Positions 12,481 to 24,883 are shown, numbered from the stretch's first letter. The stretch is DNA of 64,000 bases from Cristatella mucedo (GCA_009760855.2 WPIO01000096.1:1306501-1370500); one strand, 5' to 3'. Numbers and translations are program-made. The notes: generated by a model from the sequence alone, not told the origin.

Positions 12481-13159
12481 GTTTGGCGGACTTATTTGTG
12501 CAATTCCCATCGATTTCAGAGAACTTGCTAGCCAAACCATGATTAGGTAACACATTTGAGCCCAGGAAAAAGAAAATAGCCTATAGGCGTGCAAAGTAGC
12601 CCACCTAAATTCTATTCAAGCTTTTAATATGATAATCCTTGATGTGCGTTTGCTAGCTGCCTCTCAGTGAGAGGTCACTTAATGGGAAAAGCCACGCCTT
12701 GCTACTATGGTGATGCTTACAGATTCAACTGCCATTGATCTGGGTTCCTATCAGAACTGGTTCGCTTAGACAGAATTTAATTATTTCCCATTAACTGGTG
12801 TTAATAAAGCAGCATTCACAAGCAAATCCAGACGTTCTTATAGTCCTAATTAAAAGCCAGCTTTTCGAGCAATAGTAGCTGAGCTAGGAATTAGTTTGTA
12901 TTGACGGACAGAAACAGGTAGAGAAAATTGGACGAGTCGTCAATGTTTCCACAAAAACCTTTGCAGATGTATAGTTCACCGAGTTGACATGCAACTAAAT
13001 AGAGAATCCATTTGACATTAATTTTTCTGTGAGCAGCCTAGATTTCGTGCTTTAGTAGTTAGCGTTGGCGAGTGGATTTGCAAAGAATGTCATCTTTTAA
13101 TTGAAATATTCTTCGTTCGTTTTATAACATATAAATACTGATGTGCTCTTAGCCTATTT
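12481..13159. other. Intron, no feature seen
   Basis: Unique AT-rich sequence without coding or repeat signal that I can identify. Confidence 0.45.
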
Positions 13160-13554
13160 CAGAGATCGGCAAACTCCGGCCTTTAGGCCAGATACATTTT
13201 GGCCTAACGACCACCCTAGATTTTTAGTTTTGGATTGGATTTAATTGAATTTTAGCAGTTTTGTTTCCCTTCATTGTTACTGGTTGCAACTCAAGCTGTA
13301 GCCCATGTTTATTTTCAGAGCCAGTGTCAGGCGCTTACTTGAAACAGAATGGCCTGAGTCGGAGGGAGAACAACTGTCTACCCCTGTGCTGCCCGCATCC
13401 GTGGGACTGTTGGGACTGTCTGTCTGTTAATCTGTCTGTTCATCCCGCTTCGCCGAACCGAACTGCAGAGGACGTAGTTCCTTCTGGCCTAGTGTGCCAT
13501 CTTGACCACCTAAAATGGTAGTCCTAGTAGTCCTTAAAAGTTTGCCGACCCCTG
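13160..13554. mobile_element. Non-autonomous hAT-type element (MITE)
   Basis: The terminal inverted repeats are CAGAGATCGGCAAACT (13160-13175) and AGTTTGCCGACCCCTG (13539-13554), 14 of 16 matching. The CAGGGGTCGGCAAACT consensus is typical of hAT (Charlie-like) ends, and ggcc-rich sequence follows the left end, as in such elements. I see no clear 8-bp target duplication and no transposase. The short open frame inside has no motif. Confidence 0.75.
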
Positions 13555-14309
13555 ATCTAGCGTACAGAAACGGCTGTCTCGAGATCTTAACAATAACCAT
13601 TATTCTGTAGGTCTTTTGACGTCTTCTCCAACATGTATCTGAATAGGTGACAATGTGACTATCCATTGTATGCATATGGAAGCTTACATTTTAAAGTTAC
13701 AACCTTACCTGATAAAGTTAAAGGGGAATATTCGCCTATCTGAAATTAATCAGCGCTATTTTGGGTGAATTTAAGCAGAACCAACCAAAGTAGTGATACA
13801 AGTAACTAAATTAAATGGCACAGCAATAACCCTTAAGTGTGGTGAGAGTATTGACAATTGCCCAAAACAGGGTAGCCATTTTCTAATTTCACACTCTCAT
13901 GGTCAGATTCCAACTGGAAGATTAGCACATTAATGTCCGCAGTGAATGCTGCTACTGACGCCTTTACTTCAATGATCATGCCGAGTAAAAGAAGAATAGT
14001 GTTAACCCTTTAGCAACCGCCGCTTACATGTGTACTCGTCGCACGATACATCAAGCCCTTGTTTGCTATCGCCCTAAGCACAACTCCTTAGCCTCAAGTC
14101 TTGCCCTGCATATTTCAAAAAGATATTTAATTAATTTCTCGATTAGATACACTTACCAAGCTAGACCAGTAGACATTAAGTGACTTCTGCTCACTCTATC
14201 TCTTGCCATTCCTAGTAAGGCAAGGTGCGAGTAAGTCACATGCTAGCTATTCTAGCATATCAAACGTCGAATGTAGTTAGTGCGTTCCAGTTAGCATTTA
14301 TATCAATTA
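13555..14309. other. Intron, no feature seen
   Basis: Unique sequence between a MITE and a LINE-A tail. Confidence 0.45.
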
Positions 14310-15430
14310 GGTTTTTATAATAGTAACAATAATAATGCAATCGATAAAGCACCTCAGCGAACTCAATCTTATTCTAGGCGCTTTAAATTTGCAGCAAAGG
14401 GAAATGCAATTGAATGGTGAGTACTATCATGCTCGATTAAGCAACAACATGAATAACATGGTTAGGGGTTTCATGCACAGGGTCAGCTTGCAAATGTGGT
14501 AATTGGCTGCATGCACAGTATCAGCACACATAAGCACATCAAGGACGAATCACAGGGACCCACTAAATGCTGTCCTAACTAGGTGTGTTTTTAAGTTCTT
14601 TTTAATTATGGTCAAGTCAGGGGTTGCTGTTACGCAAGTCGGGAGGGAGTTCCAGGTTTTGGGAGCATACAAACTAAATGCACGGTCTCCAAAGGATTTG
14701 AGGTTTCTACGAGGTAATAGTAAGCTGTTGGATTCCAAAAAGTGGGTGATACCATGCTTGGCCTGGTGGGGCACTAGATCTGAGAGATAGGCTGGAGCCA
14801 TAGAATAGAGTGACCTAAAAGTGAGCGACAATATCTTAAAGTCAATCCGTTGCTTGATGGTAGCCAGTGCCGGTTGGCGAGAAGTGGTGTGATGAGGCAA
14901 CTGCAACGCTCACGACAGACAAGCCTAGCTGCGGAGTTTCGCACCAGCTGCAATCGCCTGATCGTGAATGCTGGTAGGCCAGTAAGCAGTGAGTTGCAGA
15001 AGTCGATACTGGATGCCACGAATGCATGAACCTACTTGGACGTGGTATCCTTATATCAACAAGCCCGAATTTTAGCAATGCTATGTAGCTGAAAGTAGGA
15101 AGATTTGACTGCGGAGATGATTTGGTCGTCCAACGAGTGGTCGCTTTGGAATATGATACCTAGATTTTGAGCTGATTCAACATGAGATTTGTTGGCAGAG
15201 CCAATTTTGGAAGTCAATCTTTCCAATTTGTTAATCACACTGGGTTCTCCCATCACTAGTAAGTTAGTTTTATCATCTTTTAGTTTTAGAAAATTTGCTG
15301 GCATCCATATGCGGATGTCATGAATACATGCAGCAAGTAAGTTGAGAGAATTTGAGGTGCTCGAAGGCTGGGGTACAACTGAGTGTAATCTGCAATGAAG
15401 TGAAAGCCCACATTGTGCTTGGTAATTTTA
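14310..15430 (-). mobile_element. LINE-A 3' half, truncated at the RT catalytic box
   Basis: On the plus strand it opens with the inverted tail (aataataatgcaatcgataaagcacctcag). On the minus strand it encodes, from its 5' end, HNVGFHFIADYTQL (a decayed FYADD box), then KLKDDKTNLLVMGEPSVI, then FQSDHSLDDQ, then the C-terminal RNLKSFGDRAFSLYAPKTWN. It is interrupted by stops and frameshifts. Truncation just 5' of the YADD box resembles the copy at 36427-37560. Confidence 0.85.
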
Positions 15431-15519
15431 GAATTAAGTGCTCCAATAATCAAGCAAAAATTGGATCAGCCCTTGACTAATAATCTAAATTTTGGCGTCG
15501 ACCAATTTGTGAGAGTTGG

Positions 15520-15657
15520 CGATAACCTTGGCTCAGTGGTTGAGGTACCCCGCCGCCCCGATCAAGGTCTCGCTTAGGTCGTGCGCTCAAGCCAAGAAGC
15601 ATATGTGAAGCGCCTGAATAGGGATTAAGTTCCTTTAGGACGCAATACAAATAAATT
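15520..15657 (+). mobile_element. SINE-2 copy
   Basis: It has a box-A-like tggctcagtggttga and a middle gatcaaggtct...aggtcgtgcgctcaagcc. The tail gtgaagcgcctgaatagggattaagttcctttaggacgcaatacaaat closely parallels the LINE-A 3' end. The left edge is approximate. Confidence 0.7.
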
Positions 15658-17164
15658 GTACGAAGATTTGTAGGACGGAATCAGTATTAAATCTAGCAAA
15701 AGATTTGATGGAACGCATCGAGCAGAAAGGCAGGAAGGAACAGAAATGGAAGTCCACCGTCCTGTCATGAAGTCGGCATGGTACTGAAAGCCGGCATAAT
15801 AATATGTGCGACGAATACATTGACTGCAGGATAGTTTGAGTTGAGGAACGAAATAGACCAAGTACGCGACTGGGAGCCCGTGCCCTAAACGGGCTCTTCG
15901 CATTGTTGCTAAAGTTAGATTTCCGAAGACCTATTGTATAGTGCCCTATCAGCTCATTTCAGAAAACATCTGAATACAATATGCATATCTATTAAGGCAT
16001 CTAATGTTCATATAGGCTATCGCTTTGGCCAAGAAGGCATGGCAGCCTTCGTTCAGAAACCTCATGCTGCTCAAATACAGCTCTTACCAATAATCTAGGT
16101 CAGAGCTGGTCCATCAGTTGGCAACATTATGTCTAGGCCTCTTACATAACTATTTAAGGCTGCTATTTGTCGTTCACTAAAGTGCCAACAGTCAGTGCAA
16201 AACACATACGGTTTGGTTTGTCCTTCGTGAACTGCAGTGGTGCCTCATTTAAACACTTCTAACTACCCTCCACATGCTAAACATAAGTCAGCTGGCGGCC
16301 TCGGCGGCCTAATTATACTGTTTTGTTATTGTTTTCGGTTATTGATTCCGTCGCTCCAGCTCAAACTGTCCTACATTGCTACTTCCCAACAGGAAAACTA
16401 GGCATCATGCCACCAGCTCCAATGGCAGCAGATTGGAGATGCCTTGTACGAGCTTGGCATCCTTTAAAGATCGTGTCTGTAACTGCTGTGCTCTGAAAGC
16501 CAGTAACTCACTCCCGGCTGTCCTGTGATCGTTCGAGCCACCATGTCCACTTACGATACTAAATCCTTCACGGTTTGAGATTCACTGCGGAGCTTCCGAG
16601 CTATTTGATTTTCCTTTTCTCTATGTCTGAGCAATTATGGTAATTTTAGCTTACTTGAAAGAGATCAAATGCGGTCCGCACCGCCTGGGCCACCCAGGCG
16701 ATCTGAGCTTTGAATCAACTAATAGACAATACATAGCCTAATAACAAATGAGCAGTCGGTTTTATTTGAATTACTATTGTAATATTTGAATCTTTCATCT
16801 TAGAAACTATGTTCAGATCTCAATGAAAAAAAGGCTGCAAATGTGTTTTGCTGCTAAGCAGCCAGCCAATGCAAATGATAGATAAAATGAGAAAGCTTGA
16901 TAAAGATGAACTAAATGTCTTACATAATAGTTACTAGACTCAATGAAACATCAGTTTTATATACAAATTAGGTATGCTTGTTATAGTGGTGCGTCTGTAT
17001 TTTGAAACTAGATAGTCGGCATAGGGTAAACGATCGTCGGTGCTTTCAATGTCATATCATAGGCGTTACTAGAGAAGACGAACATGATATGTCTTTTCTA
17101 TAATGCTAACTTGTATATTGAGTAGCAAATTTTTCTCTATTCCATGAATAAAATGCATAGCTTT
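15658..17164. other. Intron, no feature seen
   Basis: Unique sequence. Short minus-strand frames near 15.6-15.9 kb show no motif. A splice-donor-like GTAAGTGG on the minus strand near 16550 has no open exon before it. Confidence 0.45.
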
Positions 17165-17169
17165 TATAT

Positions 17170-17503
17170 TGTCGTTAGGTTAGCACAGCAGAGAGCAAGC
17201 TGATGAACAACGCCAACAGTTTATTGTACGAAGCACGGAGCCGAAGGACGCACCCTTCGCCCAAGGAGGCTTCCTCCGTCCCCTTCTCCCACTCGACACC
17301 CTGATGATTAATCTAAGAAGACAACTACTGTGAGCTGGCCGACCCTGATGGTGAATACACCATCTGTTCACCAGTGGGTTACTGGCCTGTGTCCATGCCG
17401 TGTCACAGGATGACCACAGCTGTGCAAAGCCCCCTCTCGGTGATGCTCCTAACAGCTGTTCACCAGAGGCTTATCAAACCAGCCTGCATCCAATCAAACT
17501 GCA
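17170..17503 (-). repeat. LTR of a short LTR retroelement (left copy)
   Basis: It is 334 bp, bounded by TG...CA, and matches the copy at 18835-19188 in direct orientation. Shared stretches include ccgaccctgatggtgaat, gttactggcctgtgtcca and ccccctctcggtgatgctcc. It is preceded by TATAT (17165-17169), which also follows the right LTR. If the element reads on the minus strand this is the 3' LTR. Confidence 0.8.
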
Positions 17504-18834
17504 CGTCCCCTTGACCGTAAGGTGACAAGTTTAAAGCACCACAACATGTAGCTGCAATGTACAGGGCAGCATTGAGCGAGCCAAGCATTTAACAATGCTA
17601 CACTACACATACAGTGCCGTATCGGCATAGCAGCCAACATCAAAAGCTGACCCCACCGTCAGGCTGGCTACCATACAGGTGCTCCCTGGAGGCGCGCTTG
17701 TGCACGGCCTTTCGCGACCAGCCGGCAACATGGGCAAACGGCCATCATCACCGAGCTTACTTCCGCAGCCACCGTTTTGCAGACCTCTGCCACCGTTGCC
17801 TCATTCACTTCTGTTGCTTCTGCCGCCGCCTCTTCGGCCTGCATAGCCTCTCCATCTTGTGCAGGCCCTCTGGCCTGTGAAGCCCCCATGAACTTCACAG
17901 TCTCCCTGGTCCAAGAGGACTCCCTGAGCTGTACAGACTCTCCGGCCGCTCGGACTCTCCGGCCTGTGCTGACTCTAGGGTCTACGAACACTCTCCAGCC
18001 TGCACCGCCGCATCACAGCCCACCGACTGGTGGGAGGCCAACGTCGCCTTAACGTCTTTCGCTGCATTGCAGGCCACGGCCCCTCTCGTGAGGACGCCCC
18101 CCCCGCCTCAAACGTAGATGCTGCTGCCTCTCGCTTGAACGCCACTGCCTACTCGCGACGCCACCGCCTCTCTCGCGGAAGCCGCAGACTCGCTCAAGAA
18201 TGCCGCCGACTCTCGCCAGGACGATGCCGACTCTCTGGTAAACGCTGCCGCATTCCTTGCCCATGCTGCCACCTTCTTCTCCATGAGTCATCTCACTGCC
18301 TGTCGCCTCAGCCACACCACTGACCTCAGCAGCACCTCTGACTGTTGCCTTGCACAATGCGGTTTCTTCGTGGAACACCATCGAAGCCTGACCAACGGTT
18401 ACAGCTTTGAGAGCCGTTGCCTGCGGCCACAGTGTGGCAGCCTGGTAAACCTCTGTCGTCCGTCGCAACGTCGGTGATCGCTGCTGCCACTTCGGGTCGC
18501 TCATGTTGGCCCTCTCAGTTCAACCAGCCTTTACCGAATGAGCGTGCGGCAATCGCGCTCTACCGGTCGGTGAGGTGAAGGCCTTCACTAGGGTCTCACT
18601 TAGCTTGGCGTAATCGTCTTGAACTGCCTGCAGGAGCCTCGGGACAAACGTGGAAGCCCGCCTTGCATCGCAAGGAGCTGAAACAAGTACCACTCACTCG
18701 GTTCATAGCCACTTTTCTCGATCTCCCTCTCGAAGTTCAGCAGCCAGCCAACGAAATATCCGAAGCCATTGAAGCTTTGGGACGCTGCACAAGACATCTC
18801 CAAGGGTATCATCGGCTCCATCCCTAGAAATAGG
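17504..18834 (-). mobile_element. Internal region of a short LTR retroelement with gag-like remnant
   Basis: About 1.33 kb of GC-rich DNA lies between two direct LTRs. On the minus strand near 18750-18560, two overlapping frames read FEREIEKSGYEPSEWYLFQL and then DYAKLSETLVKAFTSP. This is the general pattern of a Ty3/Gypsy gag (a Trp/Leu-rich part followed by an LxxxLxxxF stretch). Below it, 18504-17668 is low-complexity with degenerate repeated units and no RT, integrase or protease. It fits a TRIM/LARD-like non-autonomous element or a heavily deleted Gypsy. The gag assignment is weak. Confidence 0.5.
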
Positions 18835-19188
18835 TGGTCGTTGGGTTCACACAGCAGACAGCCAGCCGATGAACAAAGCCTGCAGTGTATTGCACGACGC
18901 ATGGACCCCAAGGACGAACGGCTTCCTCGGTCCTTTCTCCCACTCCACTCTCCTCGACTCGACTGCTACTGTGTCCTGGTCGACCCCGATGATTCATGTA
19001 GGAGGACCACAACTGTGAGCCGGCCGACCCTGATGGTGAATCCAACATCTGTTCACCAGGGGGTTACTGGCCTGTGTCCACTTCCCATCACAGGCGGACC
19101 ACAGTTGTGCACAGCCCCCTCTCGGTGATGCTCCTAACAGCTGTTCCCCAGAGGCTTATCAGAGGAGCCTGCATACAATTTAACTACA
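18835..19188 (-). repeat. LTR of a short LTR retroelement (right copy)
   Basis: About 354 bp, a direct copy of 17170-17503 with scattered substitutions and small indels. It ends in ACA followed by TATAT at 19189-19193, the target duplication of the left side. The divergence between the LTRs suggests an old insertion. Confidence 0.8.
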
Positions 19189-19193
19189 TATAT

Positions 19194-20705
19194 TGATGAA
19201 AAAAATCGATAGTTTATCCAAGTCTAAATTTGATTGACTTGGAACTAAAGTTGAAGCTACAATGAATTCATGCTTGCATGCAATAGCACCAACAACTAAC
19301 CTTGAATAACTAAACTCAGTGTGCAGGATAGCAGTAATAGTAATCCTACATCTTTTCTATAAGAACTACACTTTATGATCGTAAAAACTCAGAATGAAGC
19401 CCTAAGAAATGAGCAAACATGCGGTTAGTAGAGTAAGCTCAACTTACCTTTCGTCAAATTTCTTTTAGGAACGTTCATAATATCTTAAAGAAAACCAAAA
19501 GCAAACCTTAAATTTAATAGTAAGCAATGACATCAACCAACTCGCTACAGATAAACTGATAAGCATAATGCGGCTTTGAACTCTTTGGCAGAATTTATTT
19601 TTGAATGGTATTCATGATTTCACTAGATATTTTGGTAATGCTTATCAGCATTCAAGCATGCGCCTACACATTAATCCTAGTCATTCTATCTATTGTACTG
19701 TGGTGCAATGCAAATGATTCGGTTGATTAGATAAATCAATGAGGCGTAAAAATTTGAAATTTAATCGACCTTTGAAATTTATTTCGTGACTCATCATAAT
19801 TCAGTCATAATGCAATGTTTTCAAGGCACTTAAAATCTCCAGCTGTACATTAGGCAATACCTAAGCAGCCCTCGAGGCATTGAATTCCAGCATTTCGAAT
19901 TCCTTTTAAACACCCCATCTTTGTGATGATAAGTTAAAAAAAACTCAGGCAAGCACATTTGGCTTCACGTCAGCTCGCGATCCTTTTTTGTTTGCATTTT
20001 GTACTGGACCATAAGGCCACGAATCGATTGGATTTAAGAAGTAATAGCTACAAATTTACTTTTTAATACGAAAAAAATTTATGCTACTACTAAAAAAATG
20101 ATCTTGTAGTGTCCCATTGTACCGACTCTCAAATTTGTATAAGCATCAAAGCTTTTAAATGGTTTTTTATCTTTTCATCATTAGTAATATCATCATGATT
20201 AGTGATCCCAATCAGAATGTGCTTGATCGGTGATGCCGAAAAATAGCCATGAATATGACAAAGACTATTCCACGTGACCTCCACATAGACCACTTTTAGC
20301 CAGAAGTGACCCAATCCATCTGTTGAATACAAAGTTTTAGGTTTCTATTTTCTATAAGTAGGGGTAGAGCAAACGACGCCATGATTGTTTGAAGCACCAA
20401 ACAAATCGTATGAGAATCCCAATGAAAGTAAAACATTTTTGACACATTTGGCTTAGACACTACAGAATTTCCTGAGATTTTCGTCCACCTTACTTGCTTT
20501 GCCGGTGGGTTAATCACCAATTCAACATCAGGCATACCGCCTTTTTAATATTAAAGCATACCAAATTGAGGTGATGCCAGTACGTCTACATATAAGCCCA
20601 TCAAATTAACTTGAAAAAGCATTAAAATTTCTTTAGGAAATTTCCCATTCTCATCTATTATACCTAAGAACGTTGACATCGGCAACATAATATACTGTAT
20701 TACCT
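19194..20705. other. Intron; holds only a candidate microexon
   Basis: AT-rich unique sequence. Minus-strand open frames at 20129-20535 show no family motif. The microexon candidate at 19448-19483 is listed separately. Confidence 0.45.
19448..19483 (-). CDS. Candidate 36-nt microexon of the LRP-like gene
   Basis: On the minus strand, a pyrimidine-rich acceptor (GGTTTTCTTTAAG) and a strong donor (AAAG|GTAAGTTG) enclose 36 nt. Phase 1 in and phase 1 out is exactly what is needed between the 21585 and 6388 exons. Joined in frame, it would read D-IMNVPKRNLTK-E before KGAVLCFSN. A similar 33-nt candidate occupies the equivalent place at 44103. There is no family evidence, since the sequence is too short. 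Chance splice-like signals in a 15-kb intron remain possible. Confidence 0.35.
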
Positions 20706-21306
<601 letters not shown>

Positions 21307-21320
21307 AAGGAAACGCTTGC

Positions 21321-21406
<86 letters not shown>

Positions 21407-21462
21407 TATATATATACATATATATATAGAGAGAGAGAGAGCGAGAGAGAGAGAGAGACAGA
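21307..21462 (+). repeat. (AG)n(AT)n(AG)n microsatellite with the same 18-bp head, copy 2
   Basis: The head aaggaaacgcttgcatca is identical to 20706-20723. It is followed by (AG)n to about 21404, (TA)n to about 21428, and imperfect (AG)n to 21462. Confidence 0.95.
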
Positions 21463-21584
21463 AAGAGAATCCTCCTCATTATACTTAAACTGCCGTCATA
21501 GTTTTCTATGGCAGCCTCAGAAAAAACATTTTTCTTAAAGTTTTTGCAAAAGTGACGGGAATTAGAAAATGTATTAGGACTTAC

Positions 21585-21728
21585 CATTCAAAGATTTGTT
21601 TGCATTGAAGACTTTGAATCCCATGATATCATTGGTATCCCTACGGATGACAACTTCTGGTGATGAACCTCGAATCGTTCGTATGCGATGAATTCTGTAA
21701 TCTGTATCTCCGAAGTAAATAAAGTTGC
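21585..21728 (-). CDS. LRP-like gene exon: last blade of the third propeller
   Basis: This 144-nt exon lies between acceptor CTTGATTGCAG and donor AATG|GTAAGTCC. It encodes GNFIYFGDTDYRIHRIRTIR and then a segment ending DIMGFKVFNANKSLN. It is an LDLR class B blade in which YWTD has drifted to YFGD; the DI.G.KVF ending is the usual close of an LRP propeller. Length and phases (1 in, 1 out) equal those of the 144-nt exons at 50534 and 63416. The next exon in the transcript is either the microexon at 19448 or the exon at 6588. Confidence 0.9.
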
Positions 21729-21975
21729 CTGCAATCAAGATTGAAGCACGGTTATGATGGTGGTGATTTTTGAATCGTGGTTGTGAAACTAGCAACTTGG
21801 TTTTAGTTTTCGTAAATAAGGCTAATAGTTCGATGTGCATTAGATTAGTTAGTAAAGTCAAAATCTCCAAATGGCTTCTAGACAAAAATAAATAGCATGC
21901 AGTCGTTAGATCGAAAATATATTTCAATTGCAACTTTATTAATTTTCAAGAAACCGTATTCGGTTGCATGTACTA

Positions 21976-22165
21976 GCTGATTCAGCAGCCAGCCTTGTAT
22001 AGCTATAGAAGAGCCTTCATGGCTGTCTGTCTTCACTGCTTGCAGCAACAACAAAGGATGGCTCACCACAGAATTCCTACCCACGACCGCTGGATCGCTG
22101 GACCGCTGGATCGCTGGATCGAGGTAGTGAAAAGCAACCACTTTACCTGGTGTGCCATCACGAAA
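21976..22165 (-). mobile_element. SINE-1 copy, diverged, with internal 8-bp tandem
   Basis: The inverted SINE-1 order is present: attcagcagccagccttgtatagct, agaagagcctt, gcttgcag, then the box-B area, then ttacctggtgtgccatcac. Between box B and box A at about 22087-22121 the unit gctggatc is repeated four times, absent from other copies. Confidence 0.7.
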
Positions 22166-23038
22166 TACCTCTATCAGGACTAATCAATTTAGGTTCGAGA
22201 GAGAACTTGCCAATGGATCCGTAGATTGTGGAACAGAGCTGTCGCAGAACACAAATCTTTTTGGTAAGACGTATGGACAGCGTACCGTTGGATGTCTGTT
22301 TTATTGTAAAGCTAACTTGGAGAGCAGTGACAAATTTCTCTAGTATACACTAAGGCTGAAAGCATAGAATAAACCAAAAGCCAACCAAGACATACAAGGA
22401 GTTTTGAACATGCGTTTCCAACCAAAAATTGGCAACATGCAGTCATTTCGACGGTACCAATTATTTTAATGAAGCAACCATTCAATTATTGACTTCCTAA
22501 TATGTTCGGCAATGCTGATTAGATGTTTTTATTTATGAACTGAGAAATGTATACAAGTAAGAGAGAAATCCATAAAATTTTTAGTTTTGGAAAATGGTCT
22601 ATCAAAAGACAATTCAGATGTAAAAGGAATCCTAAAGTTTGGTGGTTGACAGATAAATAGAACATGGTAAACAAAGTTATTTTGTAAGATGTAATTAAAC
22701 CAGAAGTAGTCCGTCGAGCTGAACTGAATGTTTTTTTTTTAAATTCTGATCTCCTGAACCAAGAGTTCGTGGTGAACTTTGCAAATATAAGGTGCTCAGC
22801 CCTAAGCAGACCCCCAGTAAATAACTTCAAACTACCAAAAAAATGCTAAATTTTCATAATAATGACCAACCCCGCCGAGAACGGCCGACTGGTAGTTGGA
22901 ACACGGTCATACATACTTAAACCCTATCGGCTGGGGCCTAGTTCTGCCTCCCCCTACCCAGCCCAGCTCATAGCAACCGGCTGCAAACGGCATTCCAAGG
23001 CCCAATCCTTATTTACTTGGAGGAAACATCTTTATGGT
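22166..23038. other. Intron, no feature identified
   Basis: AT-rich to 22860. From 22860 to 23038 a GC-richer patch (agaacggccgactggtagtt, gctggggcctagttctgcc) directly precedes a SINE-1 and may be part of an older repeat that I cannot classify. Confidence 0.4.
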
Positions 23039-23212
23039 GAGCCGTGATGGTACACTAGGTAAGATGGTTGCTTTCACAACCTCGGTCCCGAGGTCATGGG
23101 TTCGATTCCTGCGGTGGGCGATCCTTTATCGCCACTGCAAGCAGTGGTAATAGCCACAAAGGCTCTTCTGTCGCTATACAAAAAGAGGCTGTTTAATCAG
23201 CTAGGATTTATA
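23039..23212 (+). mobile_element. SINE-1 copy (tRNA-derived)
   Basis: The head is gagccgtgatggtacactaggtaag (box-A-like). It is followed by a perfect internal promoter box B (GGTTCGATTCC) in catgggttcgattcctgcgg. The body is gccactgcaagcagtggt, then ctcttctgtcgctatacaaaaagag and tttaatcagctagga. It is a tRNA-derived SINE by its boxes. I cannot assign the parental tRNA. Confidence 0.85.
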
Positions 23213-23503
23213 ATTTTTAAATTTAAATTTACGTTGGTATGTTAACATTGGCTCAAAAATCTGAAGTAACAATTACTTGGCAAGTGGTTAGAGAGTAGTA
23301 TTAGGGATAATGTCGTGAGAATTTACTGCTGCCGGGCCGCCGCAACTAAGGATTTCACTACCACTGCACCTACTTAATCATGGGACTGTTGATGCGGTTT
23401 CTATAGCGGCCATAATCCGCGAGGCAACGGCCGAGTTGTGTAGCCGGTAGGTCATTTCGGTGACTTGGATGGAGCTAGCGCTTCGTTCACTGGGAATCAG
23501 TCT
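23213..23503. other. GC-richer spacer, no feature identified
   Basis: It lies between a SINE-1 and the Gypsy LTR-type segment and may include the rest of that LTR. No second LTR was found for comparison. Confidence 0.35.
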
Positions 23504-23660
23504 GAAAATTTTGATTCGATTGTAATTAAGGGAAATTGAGATGATTTCCAGTTCTCATAATTGACATTTATATTTTGAGATTGGTTTTGGCGAATGCGGG
23601 TTAGACAACCGTGTGGTTCGACTGCTATGGTTTGACTGTCGGCAGTATGCGCGTCATCCG
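23504..23660 (-). repeat. LTR-type segment of the Gypsy element
   Basis: The reverse complement of this segment is found at about 21150-21303. It lies 3' of the integrase on the minus strand, where a 3' LTR is expected. The outer limits of the LTR are not determined. Confidence 0.5.
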
Positions 23661-23879
23661 CGTCATTGACGACTCGCCAGGTGACGGGTCGCAGAACCGT
23701 TTCCACCCACCAGCCTCTGAGCCGTCGCGGCGCTGAGAGCTTGTGCCACGGTCGGCTATCCCACGGCCACATCGGATCGCCGGAACGATACGCGGGTGGC
23801 GGTCGGCGGTTTCGGTTGCCGCCGGTTGGCGCTGTGCTTCTGCGGCACTTTGAGCCCGCAGCTCATCGGCATTCCTTAA

Positions 23880-23945
23880 TTGGGAATTCTCGGAATTCTC
23901 GGAATTCTCGGAATTCCTCATCGGAATTCCTCGTCGGAATTCGGC
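23880..23945. repeat. GGAATTCTC minisatellite
   Basis: There are four units of about 9 bp (ggaattctc), then longer variants (ggaattcctcatc, ggaattcctcgtc). They lie just 3' of the integrase frame and contain repeated EcoRI-type GAATTC palindromes. Confidence 0.85.
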
Positions 23946-23955
23946 GAGCTTTACA

Positions 23956-24870
23956 CTAAGCGAGTGGCAATACGCTGCGCAGGTGCAGTGCCCGCTCAGC
24001 GTGCGCTCTCTCGCCAAGGTCATCGAGGCACTGCGGCCTGAGGCCAAGCATCAGCTCGAAGGAGGCTGTGTAGCACGTATCTTGATGCCGAGCCGTCCTA
24101 TGAGCGAGAAAAAGCAGTGGAAGATGGTACTCCCTTTGCCCGGCTGAGTGTGGACGTGAGGTGCGCACCATGGTAAGAAGTGTTTGGTTGGCTCTTTCTA
24201 CCATGCCGTCGCCCTGCGGATGGTAAGGCGTCGTGCGCGTCTTGCGTATGCCGAAAGCATTGCAGAGCGTGAAAATTACCTCCGCCTCGAAATTGCTGTC
24301 CCGGTCAGAGTGCAGATAGTGCGGCATACCAAAACGGACGAACATGTTTGACAGGGCCTTCCGAACTGTCTCAGCCGACGTTTCTCGCAAAGGCCGGCCT
24401 CGAGTAAATTTCGTGAAACTGTCCTGCAATACCAGTATGTTTTCGCGGCCGCGCGTTGACATGACAGCCTTCAAGATATCTATAGCTACCATGTCCCACG
24501 ACCGTCCTGCAGGTATCGGTACCAGAGGAGCGTTAGCGAGCTGTCTCCCTTTAACCGATTGGCATATCTGACATGACCGACAATATCGCACGACGTCAGG
24601 GCTCATATTGACCCAATAAGCGTAGGCTTGTAGTCGGTCGTTCGTCCGTTCTACGCCTCGGTGACCGCTGTCGTCTTGATATCGTCTGAGCAGTTCTTCT
24701 CGGCGGGCTGGCGGCGCGACCAAAGCATATCTATATTCGGCTCCTTGTCGAGGGCGAAGTACCGGTAGAGGACGCCGTCGACCAGTTTCAGCTGGCCCCA
24801 CATTTGTCGGAACCGCCATAGTATATGACGTGTCCAACGTGGAGCTCGGCTTGAGCCGGTCTCCAGTGCA
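23956..24870 (-). pseudogene. Ty3/Gypsy integrase (decayed)
   Basis: A minus-strand frame from 24837 to 23956 encodes a zinc-binding H2C2 region (GHRGVERTNDRLQAYAYW, then CRSCQICQ). The DDE core follows: MVAIDILKA for the first Asp, HSDRDSNFEAE for the second, and YHPQGDGMVERANQTL for the catalytic Glu. The block normally reading SDRGSNF has Asp for Gly. The integrase inserts the retroelement cDNA. Its start is in another frame, so the upstream part (to about 24960) is shifted. It follows RNase H, as in Ty3/Gypsy order. Confidence 0.9.
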
Positions 24871-24883
24871 TTTGCCACAGCCT

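Noticed and set aside
13261-13521. 86-codon plus-strand ORF
   Set aside because: It lies wholly inside the hAT-type MITE and carries no transposase motif.
18049-18504. 151-codon minus-strand ORF beginning MSDPKWQQ
   Set aside because: It is made of degenerate low-complexity units inside the LTR element. It may be an element remnant, but it is not a host gene.
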